From the NCBI GenBank assembly GCA_029817715.1, contig JARUPY010000446.1:60559-124558 (forward strand): DNA of 64,000 nucleotides. The letters are read 5' to 3'. The notes under the pieces were generated by a model that was given only the letters and a program-made list of their open reading frames with translations, had not been told where the DNA came from and did no database searches. Shown here piece by piece: positions 1-11,810 of the stretch (positions within the stretch are counted from its first letter, which is position 1; the number at the start of each line of letters is the position of its first letter). The stretch comes from Melastoma dodecandrum. Lineage: Eukaryota; Streptophyta; Magnoliopsida; Myrtales; Melastomataceae. Made by a program: the position numbers and the translations under genes.

Positions 1-1
1 A

Positions 2-475
2 GATGTGGGGGCTAAGGTGAAGGAATCAATCCCGGCACTCCAGACAAGTGGGGTGGACTTTGGTGAGCTGTGGAAGAAGGACCGGATGCTTGACATTAGA
101 TACATATACTCCAACAACATACATGCCATACTGAACACCTACGGCGTAGAAGCTGCAAGGGAAGTTATAATGAGGGAAGTGCAGCACGTTTTCCGCTCAT
201 ATGGTATATCTGTGGATATCAGACATCTCACGCTAATCGCTGATTTTATGACTCAAATGGGCGGTTATCGGCCAATGAACAGGCTAGGAGCCATAGCTGA
301 GTCGATATCCCCGTTTAGCAAGATGACTTTTGAGACGGCTACAAAGTTCATTGTTGAGGCAGCACTTCGCGCAGAAGTCGATTATCTGGAGACACCATCT
401 GCTCGGATCTGCCTTGGGAAACCGGTCAAGTTGGGCACTGGGAGTTTTGATATATTGCAGAAGATTGAAGTATGA
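2..475 (+). CDS. NRPA1: RNA polymerase I largest subunit, C-terminal exon (partial)
   Basis: This is the last coding exon of the largest catalytic subunit of nuclear RNA polymerase I, which transcribes the 45S rRNA precursor in the nucleolus. The 5' part lies outside the window and the frame is open to the first base, so the apparent start near base 5 is not a real start. The peptide has the conserved C-terminal block of Pol I/II/III largest subunits: LNTYGVEAAREVI, then YGISVDIRHLTLIADFMT, GGYRPMNR, and AESISPFSKMTFETATKF. The ending SARICLGKPVKLGTGSFD fits the Pol I form; there is no heptad-repeat tail as in Pol II. The stop is TGA at 473-475. Family assignment is firm from motif recognition; no alignment was run. 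Confidence 0.92.
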   Translation, partial: DVGAKVKESIPALQTSGVDFGELWKKDRMLDIRYIYSNNIHAILNTYGVEAAREVIMREVQHVFRSYGISVDIRHLTLIADFMTQMGGYRPMNRLGAIAESISPFSKMTFETATKFIVEAALRAEVDYLETPSARICLGKPVKLGTGSFDILQKIEV

Positions 476-889
476 GTAACTGAACGATGGAGGAAAATGG
501 TAAGCTTTGGACCAAGTTTTTGCCGCATATTTATAATTATCCCGGCAGTCTGATCCTGGCAAGTTCATCTGTGTGGCGATCGTGTTAGTGTTGGTATAGA
601 TAATTCAGTGGTTTGCCATCTCGGTGGTTTATTTTTTCGGTGGCATTTTGGTAGTCTATGTAAATTTTCTTCAACGCATCCACTTTATGGACGTGAAAAT
701 TTTGCAGCCTATGTCACCTGAGTCAACAATATATCGAAATATCATTAAGTTTGCAAGATTCGGCGCAAGTCATGTGCTCACCTTCAATTTTGCCTTCACA
801 TGAAAAATTTACATACATGCATCATCATCATACACATCCATCGACATAAGTGATACCATGAACCCAATACTCTTTTTACTGCTGGAAAT
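476..889. other. 3' flank of the Pol I gene, no further gene seen
   Basis: This is AT-rich 3' untranslated and intergenic sequence between two convergent genes. The TTTATT at about 629-634 could be a poly(A) signal for the opposite strand. I see no ORF with recognisable content. Confidence 0.5.
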
Positions 890-1108
890 TCAAAGAAGCT
901 CTGAGAGAGTTTGTGTCAGGGACAGCAGAGTGGCAATGCCCACAAAAGCAGAGGGAATGAGCAGGCTGTACCCATCTCCTGTGTCCATCGGGGGCAAAGG
1001 CGCAATGCTGAGATCCTTAGGCACACTCCCTTGCACCAGCAGCAGCTGCGAGAGAAGAGCCAACAACACCAGCTCGATCACCTTCATGCTGCCTCGGAAC
1101 ACCGCCAT
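890..1108 (-). CDS. small secreted or GPI-anchored-type peptide (72 aa)
   Basis: A complete short ORF with a true ATG at 1106-1108. Residues ~8-27 form a hydrophobic signal-peptide-like segment (VIELVLLALLSQLLLVQGS). A short central part follows with the proline-rich stretch IAPLPPMDTGDG. A second hydrophobic segment (SLLIPSAFVGIATLLSL) lies near the C-terminus. This order resembles arabinogalactan-peptide-like or other GPI-anchored small plant peptides, but the Ala-Pro repeats of a classical AG peptide are missing, so I do not name it. A (TA)n tract about 45 bp upstream could provide the TATA element. An overlapping + strand ORF of similar length has no signal or domain. Function is unknown. 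Confidence 0.5.
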   Translation of the reverse strand: MAVFRGSMKVIELVLLALLSQLLLVQGSVPKDLSIAPLPPMDTGDGYSLLIPSAFVGIATLLSLTQTLSELL

Positions 1109-1150
1109 TGAACCTACAGAGGAATGAAGAACCTACAGAGGTCCCAAGTT

Positions 1151-1175
1151 TATATATATATATATATATATATAT
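1151..1175. repeat. (TA)n microsatellite
   Basis: An uninterrupted TA dinucleotide run just upstream (on the - strand) of the small peptide ORF. It may double as a TATA-rich core promoter for that gene. Confidence 0.85.
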
Positions 1176-1797
1176 TGGGCACCAGTTGTTTTGATATTTC
1201 TTGGCTTTGGTGGAATGCCAGCTTGGCAATGGAGACTTGGATGAAAGTTGCAGTGTCACAACAACACAAGGGAACAGCTGCTGTCCTGTTGATGAACACT
1301 GGCAACCTTTTTTATCATATTCCATATTGCTTGGTTTAGCAGGCAACGCTGCTGGTCACAGGGCACCCAACTTTGACAGGAATTTGCACCTAAAATGAAT
1401 GCAGTGATGTTCCCACAGGTTGTCTCGGGTATGGATCGGGTTGTCACGACTCTATCTGGCCAAGCCCGAGGAAGACCGGCCTGCAAACCCAATCATGGAA
1501 TCTTTCACCTTTTGACTTTAAAAATCATATCATAGGTGTGGCCCAAATTTGATGTGCTTGATTGAGATGTGCAAACAGATCAATTTCATGTCTTACATCC
1601 ACCCCTAGACAAAACATATCAATAACCAAGGCAAAGACAAACACCAAAGACCTGATTTTTTTTTTCTCCTCTCCTAATCTATTGAATAATAATTATTCTT
1701 GTAATCCCCTAAATAACAACCAGTGAACAAAAAAATGTTATGCAAACATGCAGCTTTGTTACAATATTCGTAAAAATATTTTGTGATGAAGGCAAGA

Positions 1798-2025
1798 TAG
1801 TTTTAAAATCCATTAAATAATGCACTGAAATCGAAATTAGAAATTCCTCTCGTAAGTTTTGTTTTGAAAACTCCGATTTTCATTTTCAAAACTTGAATGG
1901 GGTATTCCAATTTGACTGAATGGGGTATTCCAATTTCGTCACACTTCCAAAAAATGAATTTCTTAAAACATAGTAAATATTTCAAACTCCAATTTCAGTG
2001 CATTATTTGACGATTTTTTAAATTA
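1798..2025. repeat. short inverted-repeat (MITE-like) element
   Basis: AATAATGCACTGAAAT at about 1815-1830 is matched by its exact reverse complement at about 1994-2009, and similarity extends outward into flanking A/T-rich sequence. The core carries a direct duplication of a GAATGGGGTATTCCAATTT unit at about 1896-1937. It has no coding capacity. This fits a small nonautonomous DNA-transposon relic. No target duplication was established. Confidence 0.5.
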
Positions 2026-2204
2026 CTTAAATATTTCATAAAATATTTTCACGAACAAACCTTTAGTAATATGATATCATCACTAATGAACATTAATCGG
2101 ATAAACAAAATATTTTCCCTTGACAACGACAAACATTTCCCCAATCATCAACATGAACTTATCAGGAGTCAAAGTGAATTTAATTAAATGATGTCATACA
2201 GGCC

Positions 2205-3290
2205 AAATTAGCAAATCTATAATGTATTATCCTCATTTTTTTATCCACCTCGTTCTTCGAAACGCTTCGAAACCATATTTGTACTTACTCCGTTATATCA
2301 AATCCATCATCCATTAGTGTTGCAAATAACGGCATCCTACGTGTCATCCCTGTTAGAACAAACAGCGTTACACGTCCGTCTTCTCCAAGGCCAAATTAAC
2401 AAATTTATCATGTACTATACCCATTTTTTCCGATTTATCCCGTTCTTTGAAACACTTTGAAACCATATTTATACATAATCCGTTATATTAAACGACGTTA
2501 ATACACCTCCATTTATATGACATAGCAGAAATGACACACGTGAAGCCGACGTGGCAAAAAAAGTTTGATGTGGATTCATGGTATCAAAAGTAGGTCACTC
2601 CCTTTATTACCCCATCAGAATTGACTGAGGGGAGTGACCTACTTTTGACGGGATAATAAGGGGAATTAGGGGCTTTTGGGTCAATTTTGGTATTAAGGGG
2701 AGTAACCTACTTTTGACACTATAGTTCCACATTAGACTTTTTTTTTGCCACGTCGGCTTCACGTGTGTCGTTTCTGTCATGTCGTATAAACGGAGGTGTA
2801 TTAACGCCATTTGTGTCAATAGGGATGACACGTAGGACGCCATTATTTGTAACACTAACTGAGGATGAATTTAATATAACGGAGTAAGTACATATACGGT
2901 TTCAAAGCGTTTCAAAGAATGTGATAGATAGAAAAAAATGACTATAGTACATGATAAATTTGCTAATTTGGTCTTGGAGAAGACGAATGTGTAGCGTCGT
3001 TTATACCAACTGGAATAACTCCCAACAGATTTTTTGAGCGTGAGGGTTTCAACTGATACAAGATCAACAATTCCATGAGCTTGTCCCTCCGCCGGCGGGT
3101 TTGTTTGAAGAGACTTTTATCTATGATCTATGATCAGCTCCAATGACATCTTTATTTGCAATACTAACAGAGGGTTGATTTGATATAACTAAGTAAATAC
3201 ATATATGATTTCAAGCGTTTCAAAAAACGGAATAGATTAGAAAAAATAATTATACTCCAAGATAGATTTGCTAATTTGGCCTACAAATAA
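2205..3290. repeat. nested foldback elements (long inverted repeats)
   Basis: An inner element at about 2349-3014 is nearly a perfect hairpin. Its left arm (2349-2605) recurs as reverse complement at about 2690-3014, sharing blocks such as CGTCTTCTCCAAG, AAATTTATCATGTACTATA and ACACGTGAAGCCGACGTGGC. Around it lies a second, more diverged pair of arms at about 2205-2350 and 3135-3290 (shared block GGCCAAATTAGCAAATCTAT), which belongs to the same sequence family. The simplest reading is one copy inserted into another. Around the centre, 'AAAGTAGGTCACTCCC' occurs with inverted and direct variants. There is no protein-coding content. The class is probably a foldback or long-TIR MITE (Mutator-like); superfamily is not certain. 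Confidence 0.75.
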
Positions 3291-4757
3291 ATATTCAATA
3301 TATATAATATATGTAGTTGTGATTTACGACGTCGTATGGCGACAGACAGATACGTACGGAGCACGGCAGACACGTCCAGGTGGAGAGTATCCGTTGGTTG
3401 TCTGTGCGGGGAAGAGAAAGAAAGAATAAGAAGAATACAGGAAAAGTTTCCGTCTTTCACCTCTGTATTCATTTATTTACTTGGGCCGATTTCTTTCTTC
3501 ACACACATACCCCCCACTGATTAAAAAGTTCAGGAGAAAGAGGGATAGGGGGAGAGAGAGTTGGGGGTGGAGCGGGGGTGAGAAGGAGGGGGAGCCCACA
3601 GACAGATACCCCCACCCACCGAATTTGATTTTTGATAGGGGCTGGTTTGGATTTCGGGGGAGGCTGTTTTTGTTGTTGTTGTCAGGAGATTGATTTCTTT
3701 GGGACCGGTGGGTTTTCTTCTTCTTTTTCACCCCTTTCTTTTATGTTTGGGTGTTTGTTTTGTGTTATTGGTTCATGGGTTTCGCTGATTGTTGGTTGCA
3801 GTTTGGTTTTTGCGGCGATTTGATAGCTGGGTATTGAAGTTTCGGAGGCTAGTGGTTGTTCTTTTATTTATTCTTTTGTCAAGTTTTGATTTTTTTCTCT
3901 TCTTCTTTACTTCGGAGATCGATCGGGTTGAGCTTGTTGTCCAAAGGGCTTTTCTGGGTAGGAGAACTGTTGTTTAATGTGAATCGAGGTGTGTCTAGTA
4001 TACGACTTTAGGTTTTGTTATGCCTTTCGGTTTGTTGAAGCTCTGTGCTGTCCCTGGCTTTTTTCTGAAGTTGAAGTGTTGGAATATTTTCTGGGATAAG
4101 TAATGGTCTGGCTTTGGCTGGAATTGGTGGGTGTCTATTTTGATTGAATTGGAAGCACTTTTAGCCCTGCTGTTGCAATTCAGGAAATGGTTTTCTTTCC
4201 TTGTTGATTTGTCTTTTTCATGCACAGATTCTTATCTAGTTGAGGGACTTATCAGTTCACTCACCTCTTCGTGTGCTAGTTCAGATAGTTTGTGTTTTTT
4301 CGGCATCTTATTTTTTGCATAGCAAGCGTGGATTCTCTTTTGATGTGTTTTAGTTTGAATGGAGTTGCTAGGAATTGATGGTATCCTTTTGAAACTTGAA
4401 ACTAGTGAAAAGAAGGGCAAAGAAAATTTCAAGATGCCACAATAATAATCACTTCCGTTTTGCATATTTAGTCAAAAGATTTACTCCCAGTGCTTGCTTC
4501 AAGCTTATCATCTCCTGGATGGGGAGCTTTTGTTCAACTGATAGTTGAGAGAAGGCTTGCTTTTCTCAATTGCCGTCACCAGAGCATAGTTTTTTCTTCT
4601 TGACTATGCAATTTGGAAAGATGATTGTCTTTCTTCCGTCATTAGAATATCTTGTGAATACGCCCTTTAGCTTCCTGCTGTGTAGTGCAAGGCCGGTATT
4701 TTCCCCGAAACCTTGGGTTTTAAGTCACGCACTGGATGATTTCAGGAGCTTAAAAAA
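3291..4757 (+). promoter_or_regulatory. promoter, 5'UTR and probable leader intron of the A20/AN1 gene
   Basis: A 1.4-kb stretch without a convincing ORF precedes the zinc-finger gene. A CT/GA-rich section at about 3500-3620 looks like a transcription-start/5'UTR region. A long T-rich stretch follows and ends in a TTTCAG acceptor at about 4740-4745, 12 bases before the ATG. This is the usual layout of plant A20/AN1 genes, which have an intron in the 5' leader and an intronless coding region. The donor site is not settled; GTAGGAG at about 3958 is one candidate. Confidence 0.5.
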
Positions 4758-5267
4758 ATGGAGTCCCATGATGAGACTGGATGCCAAGCACCAAAAGGCC
4801 CCATTTTGTGCATCAACAACTGTGGCTTCTTTGGCAGTGCAGCCACTTCAAACATGTGCTCCAAGTGCCACAAGGACATGATACTGAAGCATGAACAGGC
4901 TAAAGCAGCAGCATCTTCCATTGAGAGCTTCGTGAAGGGAAGCAACACCAAGGAGCCCGTGTTGACTGATGTCGTCGACCTGCAATCTCAGGCAGTGGAA
5001 GGCAAGGCTACCTTATTGGACTCTCCGGCTGATTCTTCTTCGGAAAATCCATCTGAGGCAAGAGTCAATGATGGTCCTAAGAGGTGCGGTGCATGCCGAA
5101 AGAAGGTTGGACTGACCGGGTTCAGCTGCAAGTGTGGGAACCTCTTCTGTGCCATCCATCGCTACTCCGATAAGCATGACTGTCCTTTCGATTACAGAAC
5201 TGCAGGCCGTGACGCCATTTCCAAGGCCAACCCTATTGTGAAGGCAGACAAGCTGGATAAGATCTAG
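4758..5267 (+). CDS. SAP: A20/AN1 zinc-finger stress-associated protein
   Basis: An intronless ORF of 169 aa. An A20-type finger lies at residues ~16-40, with Cys spacing in [26 protein letters not shown]. An AN1-type finger lies at ~110-148, including [19 protein letters not shown], then FCAIHRY and HDCPFDY. The linker is acidic and low in complexity. This is the standard plant stress-associated protein architecture. Family members bind ubiquitin or act as E3-like factors in abiotic stress responses. Length and domain order match the family (160-180 aa). The start is the first ATG after a probable leader-intron acceptor. Closest named type by feel is SAP8-like, but I cannot separate paralogues. 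Confidence 0.93.
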   Translation: MESHDETGCQAPKGPILCINNCGFFGSAATSNMCSKCHKDMILKHEQAKAAASSIESFVKGSNTKEPVLTDVVDLQSQAVEGKATLLDSPADSSSENPSEARVNDGPKRCGACRKKVGLTGFSCKCGNLFCAIHRYSDKHDCPFDYRTAGRDAISKANPIVKADKLDKI

Positions 5268-6715
5268 GATGGATTCGCTTGAATGACCGCATGCGTACTG
5301 TGCATTTATGATCTAAAGCTGGGGAATGGAGTGATACTGGATTTGCCGTGAATTCAGCAGAGCTTTATTGTGCTAGGTTGTCCTGCAATGTCTAGGGGGT
5401 GTTCCGGTCATATAAGTTCTTAGAGAGGACATCCATTCGTGCAACATTAAATGAACCTACCCTCTATTCCTTGTGGTTGGCATCTGTCGAGTGAAATCGT
5501 CTATTTGGAAAACTCTACTCCTGGTCTCTATGCTATATAAAATTTCTTTGTTGACGGGGTTGTTTCTCTGGTTCTAGTGTTGCCATTTTCCTTTTGCAAT
5601 ACTTGTGCAAGTGAACTGAGTTTTGTTCCAAAATATTTAGTAGGGAAAATATTCACTTATTAAGAAGATCGAATTGGAATCATTGGCCTTGTTCAATATT
5701 TCTTTGAAATCCGAGCTCATTATTTCAAGAATTTTGAAAACTTTGATTAAACGTGGGAGGAATTCAAATTCGTTAGGGAACTAGGTTGGGGTAGAAGATT
5801 CTCTGGTCTTTTATCTTGAGCGTGAAAAATTACTAGTTTTGCAGCTGAATCAGCACACTTTTATGAAGTTGTCAGAGTAGTAGGAAGAATTCGGGTCCGG
5901 TCAGGCAAACAGGTCTGTTACTCTGCAGCCATTTTCATCATAACCCTGTTTCCATCCTAACATTTATTTCTGTTTGCAGCTACCTCTTACCGCCACCCAA
6001 AACAGTTGATTTGTATCTGTGCATGGAAAAACCTTTTGCAGATACATGGTTCTGTGATTTCATAATTTACCATACGTCATGCCCTCCTATGAAAAAGAGG
6101 AACAGCCAAGCTTTGTACATTAGGGTATTTCTCCAGAGTTCTGACTTGGGTACCCTCAGACTCTCACTTTGATTAGATTATGTTGACTAAGATTATTCCT
6201 GCTTGACATTACCATGGTGAAATAGTGCTATAGTTTTAATGCAGTCTCCTCAGCGGAATATTTAAAAATTTACGGCTACTTGACATGATTAACACAATAC
6301 TGAGGGACAAATGAAGCTGGTCTGCCAAGGAGATGTCAGTACAAATGGTAAATATTGAGAGCGGTCTTCCACATGAGCTTAGGCTTTTCCAACAATAGGA
6401 ATTCAGGGCATCTCCTAAACAACAGATCAGATGAGAAGCTCAAGTGCAGTTGATCTCCAAGGGGCTGGAGTGGGAGGGCACTCCTGCCCACTGCCCAATC
6501 TGCCAATATCTACACTGATAATTTGATTAGACTATATCTTATTCTATATATACACCATCAGTTCCTACTGCATCCGGCCGACAAACCATCTTCATTTCGC
6601 AGCTCTCGTTGATGGTCAAGGCTTAAATATGCCTCTGCAGAACAACCAGAACTGCGTAGAAAGATCCCGCAACTCACTCTTTTTACTCATTGATCGCATC
6701 GCATTTCGATAGACC
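5268..6715. other. 3'UTR and intergenic sequence, no gene seen
   Basis: Between the + strand A20/AN1 gene and the - strand bHLH gene, which converge here. It includes the 3'UTRs of both. No ORF, RNA gene or clear repeat was recognised. Confidence 0.5.
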
Positions 6716-9496
6716 TCAATCTGCAGAAGAGTTGGAACTCAAGAGCGAAACCTCTGGGGTGTAAATACTATGGCTTTCTCCCTTTGGTAGAACTGGCTGG
6801 TGGATGGAATCCAAGGGCCATTGCTGGAAATGCTCCTCGTTGTTTCCGCTCGGCTGGAGTTCCGGCCAACATATCGTAGGCATCAACATGTTCACAAAGT
6901 TTCCGTCCATCACTGCCCCGTGCTGCAAGTTTCATTTGTTTCATGTAAAATTGGCTAATCAGTTCCGGTCAAAGAAAAGCTTTTAAGTTAAAAACCCCAG
7001 GCATGGACGTACTCCGGGATAAATTAGGCCATCGATATCAAAATCGATCCATGAGTTAACAGCCGCTAGTTTCATCGACAGAACCTGTCATATGACCAGC
7101 TTTCAAAAGGAAAATAAATCGTTTACATCAACAAGAACATGCCGTTCTATCCACAACCAGACCTTTGCCAGGAGCACGAAGAAGAAGATGCTCAGGATGA
7201 TAGAAGCTTAAATAAGGGTAATTTCAAACCTCAACTTGCCGCTGTAAAGACTGAACGTGATTGATGATTTCGTCCAGCACTAGAGCTGTTCCAGAGATCT
7301 GCACAAAAGAGCATATCCAGTTCAGTCATCCCTAATTTGTCTTAGGCCAATGCAACTAGTAATGAATCAAACTGTCGTTTAAATTTCATGAACTATAGAT
7401 TGCAAAAACTGCATGAAGGCTTTTGTTTCTGCTTACAAGCAACTACAATACGATTATTCCCAGAAAAATCAACCATGTCACAGCCAAACGATAAATACAG
7501 ACAAATGTTTGCCTATAGTCAAGTGGTGCAATGCCAGCTAGCAACTGATTTGCAGTCCCTGATTTAACCCATGATTATCACAGGCAATCTGCCTCCACCA
7601 AAGTAACCCATAACAGGAAATGTGTTTTTTGTTTTCCAAATGAATGTTTCTGGGTGTCTGTCTGAACACAGGAACGGGCAATTTTTCCTTTTGGGCGACA
7701 ACGCCGCAAAAGGTCCACGACCAAAACTTCCTTTCTGCAGGTTTGGTGAAATAATTGAAGAGGAGGAAGGCGAAAGGGAATACGTCATCCCATTTTCATC
7801 TATCAAGACTGGTGATGAAGAATGGCGACCAAAACATGTTACCAGTGTCGTTAGGATTAGATTCGATCACTCACCTCTAAAATAGACCAATCAGCTAATC
7901 TCCCCTTTTAAAGACCCCATCATACCAAATAATGACTAAATTTGTTTCATGAGGTAGGTACCCATTACAAACGTCTCCTTCCCAAGGGCACATGAAAAGA
8001 TGGCTCGGGAAGCAAAAGATCAAATCATCCAGCCAGGCATCAATGACATGACTATATCTAGACTATTGGACAATGACCTGGAATTGCAAGGGAAGTGGTC
8101 AGTAACCTGCCATCTGCCAATAACTTCTTAACACATAAAGGCATCTACCGGTTATATGAAAGTAAAACCAACAGTTATATGGTAAATCAGTCAATCACGT
8201 CAGGCCTCTTAAAACGACAAATAAGACAAATCATCATGAAGGAAAATGTACACAAATGCTAAATTCTAGAAGTCAGAGGTAGGAGACACAAGTGCCTTTG
8301 AAAAGGACATCCAAACCAAGCCAAAATATACAATTGCACCACCCCATCTTCCCCACGTCACAAAGTTGTTGAGACTATAGCCTCACACTATCGAGGATTA
8401 ACAAGGGTGCCATTTTCAGGACCTCATGTAATCGACAAGCGAATAATTTCCGTGGGTCGCAACTGTTAGCGGCTAGAAAAAAATCATTAAACTTTCTCGA
8501 GACATCTTAGTAACAGTGTACTCAGACGCATAAGTCAGAACCATACACCCCTAGCATAAATTCGGTCCAGATGATACACCCCGTCATATTACATCACACT
8601 AATCGAGATGAGTTGCCGAGCTAACCTTATTGCAACCAGGGACCAATTCCTGGAGTAGCTTCATCCTGGCATTAATCTTCTCCCTTCTTGCCTAAAACAA
8701 CATCATAATCATCACCAGATATCAAAACCGAGGGTTGCAAAAGTCTGATAGTCAACAATCCAATCAACATCAACACAGCAACAGTGACAATTCCTTAGAA
8801 TTAAGTCCCCATGACAGATAGATTTCCCTTTCAGGAGGGTAATGAAAAAATGGTTTCCTTTCGAGCAATTAAAGCATATGATTAGGTGGCTCTAACAACA
8901 GACAGAGTTGAATTAATTAAGATGGGCATAATTAAGAATAACATGAAGGAGAATCTCACCCTCTCAGCTAGGCTATGGCTATCGGTTGCTTGACCGCGAC
9001 GAGCTCGGACGTGTACGTACGGTAGCACCTGACCCTCGGGAGTGCAGTCGCCCTTCTTCTTCTTGGCAGAACCTTTCCCCTGTAAATTAAAACAACGCCT
9101 CGCTGTAATTCCCCACAAGAAGCACAAAATTAACTCGAATTAGGGTTCACATAACCAACAGCAATGCACCTTCCTGTCAGCCTCCTTCCTCTTACACCCA
9201 GGGGCCGCAGCCTCCGCCGCAGCGTCGCCACCGAGCACTGCCGACGGCCGCGACCGCAATGGGTTAGGGTTCGAGCAGTCGCTATCTGCAGCCACCTCGT
9301 CCTTAACCAGGGAGTGAATAAAGGGCTTCCCCGGAGCAGAAGACCCGGAAGGCAGGAGGAGCTCCATGGCCTCGGAGGGGGGGAGCTCGAGCAGCGCCAT
9401 GAAGGAGTCGGCATTAGGCTGCGGCAGAGGGTGCGCGGCATCCATCATTTCCTCCGGCTTCTGAAGCTGATGCTGGTAGGGCGTCCCCATGGGCAT
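6716..9496 (-). CDS. bHLH transcription factor, bHLH48/60 type (six exons)
   Basis: Exons in transcript order: 9496-9170, 9079-8960, 8691-8626, 7298-7230, 7084-7013, 6922-6716. All joins are GT-AG and in frame, giving 286 aa. The N-terminus has [17 protein letters not shown], a motif of the bHLH48/60 group. The DNA-binding and dimerisation domain spans about residues 127-195: [32 protein letters not shown], then [20 protein letters not shown]. It has the His-Glu-Arg E-box-reading pattern and a preceding [10 protein letters not shown] leucine-rich LSMKLAAVN segment follows. The C-terminal exon is family-variable. The ATG at 9494-9496 is the first in frame; the frame stays open further upstream only with non-ATG codons. 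A second ATG two codons later is possible. The large intron (7299-8625) holds no obvious gene. Confidence 0.85.
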
Positions 9497-11799
9497 CAAC
9501 AAAGGTAGGAACTTTACGTCCTTACCGGGGAAGAACTCCCAAAACTTCAACTGGGTATTGCAGGTGACGGTGGCCCGGGTGATGGGATTGCGTCAAATTT
9601 GATGGGGGGCGGGGGGTTGGGGAAGGTGGGGTTAGTTTTGGAGGGTAGCAGTAACAGTTGTAGTTAAAGGGGAGGTGGAGGATCTTTCCTTTTGCTTTTT
9701 TCGGTGGTTCAGACCGAACAGTGAACCACGCAGCAGTTGTAGTCGTTGGTAGTGCTGCTGCTGTTGCTTCTGCTGCTCGGGACAGTGTTTGGTTGGTTCA
9801 ATTTTTAGAGTGTGTCTAAGCGGAGGAAGAACGAAGACGACAAAAAATGGCCTCCTTACAGCTCTGCCTTTTTGCCTCCCCCTTTCTCGACTATCATTTT
9901 ATAGCTGTCGTCTAATGTATATTATTCGCCTTATTGCTGTGTTCGGATTAAGGGGATGATGTCTCAGGACATTGTTTGGTGGAATTTTCGATGGTGGTCG
10001 GTGGATATTTAATCGACTAATAAATTTTGTGTGAGGTTAAATCTGTGTCTGTCCCCTCTTTCTCTCATGGCATTTCTTGCAAACCAATGCTTTGGCGAGT
10101 CCTACGGTCTGGTCCGTCCGTGAATAATTATTCCACGCCCAAAAAGATTTTCCAACTGGGCGAAACATTTTCTTTCTTTCTTTCTTTTACAGATAAATGT
10201 CGAGGAAGATGATACGATTTGACTGAGAGTCAAAGAAAATGGGAAGCAAGCTATGGCAGGCTACGGACGGCTGAATCCGACCCTCCACCCACATCAAGTT
10301 TGGCTTTGACCCTCTTTCCTACCAATCAAAGCACAAAGTCTAGTCAGTCCTGAATCCATGAAGTTGGAGATCGAGATGGGAGTTTGAACTCCAAACGAGT
10401 GGAAAGTCGATATGAAACTCGCTTGGGTTGTAATAACTACTTTACACCTCCCAAACACTATTTATTGTTTTTCGGGGAGAGGCAAAGTTGAACATGTAGG
10501 AAAGGCAAGGGAAAAAGGGCTTCTCCTCTTCCCGAATCGACCGGGGATTTTCTCTTCTTTCCATTTGCATTCCTTTTTCTCCACGTTAAAAAAAAAAAAA
10601 GATTCTAATATGCAATTTTTAGGGTACGAGAGGGACAACAATAAGTTACTGGCGTTGACGTATCCATCATTCATTAAAACAACAAGAAAGACGTACCAAC
10701 CGAGAAGGATAGGACGATCACCTCCGTCCCATTCGATTCCCTTTTTCATACAACTAAAATCGCGAGGTCGAGTTTAGTAATGCTACTCGTATAACAACCT
10801 TATCATATACGTCGAAAAGAGTAAGGTATCCCTTCCGTCGTCGACGCCATGCTCATTTTATGGGGCTTAGTCGATATTAGAACTAACGATGAGCGAGTTA
10901 AACCAACATGATGCAGTTGTGAATTGATGTTGGAATTCAATTTGGGGTCGGGTGGTGGAGGAGGGTGCAGAGGGAGGGCAAGCGCAATAAATAGGAGGAG
11001 GAGCGACTCAACTGGGAGAGAGGAGTAGGACACTCCCCAGTACATATTGTATAGGATCTTCATTTATATATATATATCTTACCCTTATTGCTAGGACCAT
11101 AATAACTGACAACTTACGCGCCCACCCTAACCCTAACCCTGCTAACGCTAACGTATCGCGACTGAAAACCAATGATGGAGCAATACGGACGGCGGTGATC
11201 TCTAGAGACCGAGCGCAAGGAGAGGGCTTCAGAACTGTTTCGAGAAAGGACACTTACACGCGTACCAGAACGGACAATCGCGTCCTCGGGTATCATGCTT
11301 GACTAACGTTTAATCGATGGAACGAAACACAGGGAAATGAACGAGGGAACGAGGAGTTGGAGTTTTTAACAGCTTGGATTAGAATAGTTTTAGAGTAGAG
11401 TAATGTGCATTTAGGAATGGTAGATTTTGTAGGTCAGAAGAGTCAGGAGAAGGACCACAACATCGTGTATTGGCTTGGCATCCCCAATGCAATGTCGTTT
11501 TCCAAACAGTTGTCCTTAAAAAAGCCTCCTCACCTCTTTCATATCTTTTATATATAAAAGAATCGGATTTTTCATTCTGATTCAATAATTCACGCCTCTC
11601 TTTCCTTTCACCCTAATTGGTTCGTCTTTAAGGGGTACTTTAAAAAATAGATATTATCTTAGGTATGTGAGAATTGGATTTTATGTCAAAGACTGACAGA
11701 CCGGCTATTGGTGAGCATAAATCAAGCCCTAAATTTCTGCCTTACCGGCGAATTAGTCTCCACTCTATTACAATAGAACTGAAGGGTGTCCATTTAATG
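9497..11799. other. bHLH promoter and intergenic DNA
   Basis: The first ~300 bases are the probable promoter and 5'UTR of the bHLH gene. Beyond are a (CTTT)n tract at about 10168-10187, an A12 run near 10587, and a CCCTAACCCTAACCCT tract at about 11126-11141, a telobox-like motif. Short ORFs here have no recognisable content. Confidence 0.5.
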
Positions 11800-11810
11800 G
11801 TACGGTTATC

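Noticed and set aside
7299..8625. A gene inside the long bHLH intron (87-codon ORF at 7622-7885)
   Set aside because: No domain content, and the flanking splice sites of the bHLH gene are strong and in frame across it.
10803..11063. 86-codon - strand ORF with hydrophobic N-terminal part
   Set aside because: Hydrophobic stretch is not at the N-terminus, a polyproline run follows, and no promoter or family support.
11126..11141. Interstitial telomere array
   Set aside because: Only two to three CCCTAA-type units, of the TTAGGG rather than plant TTTAGGG register; too short to indicate a chromosome-end fusion.
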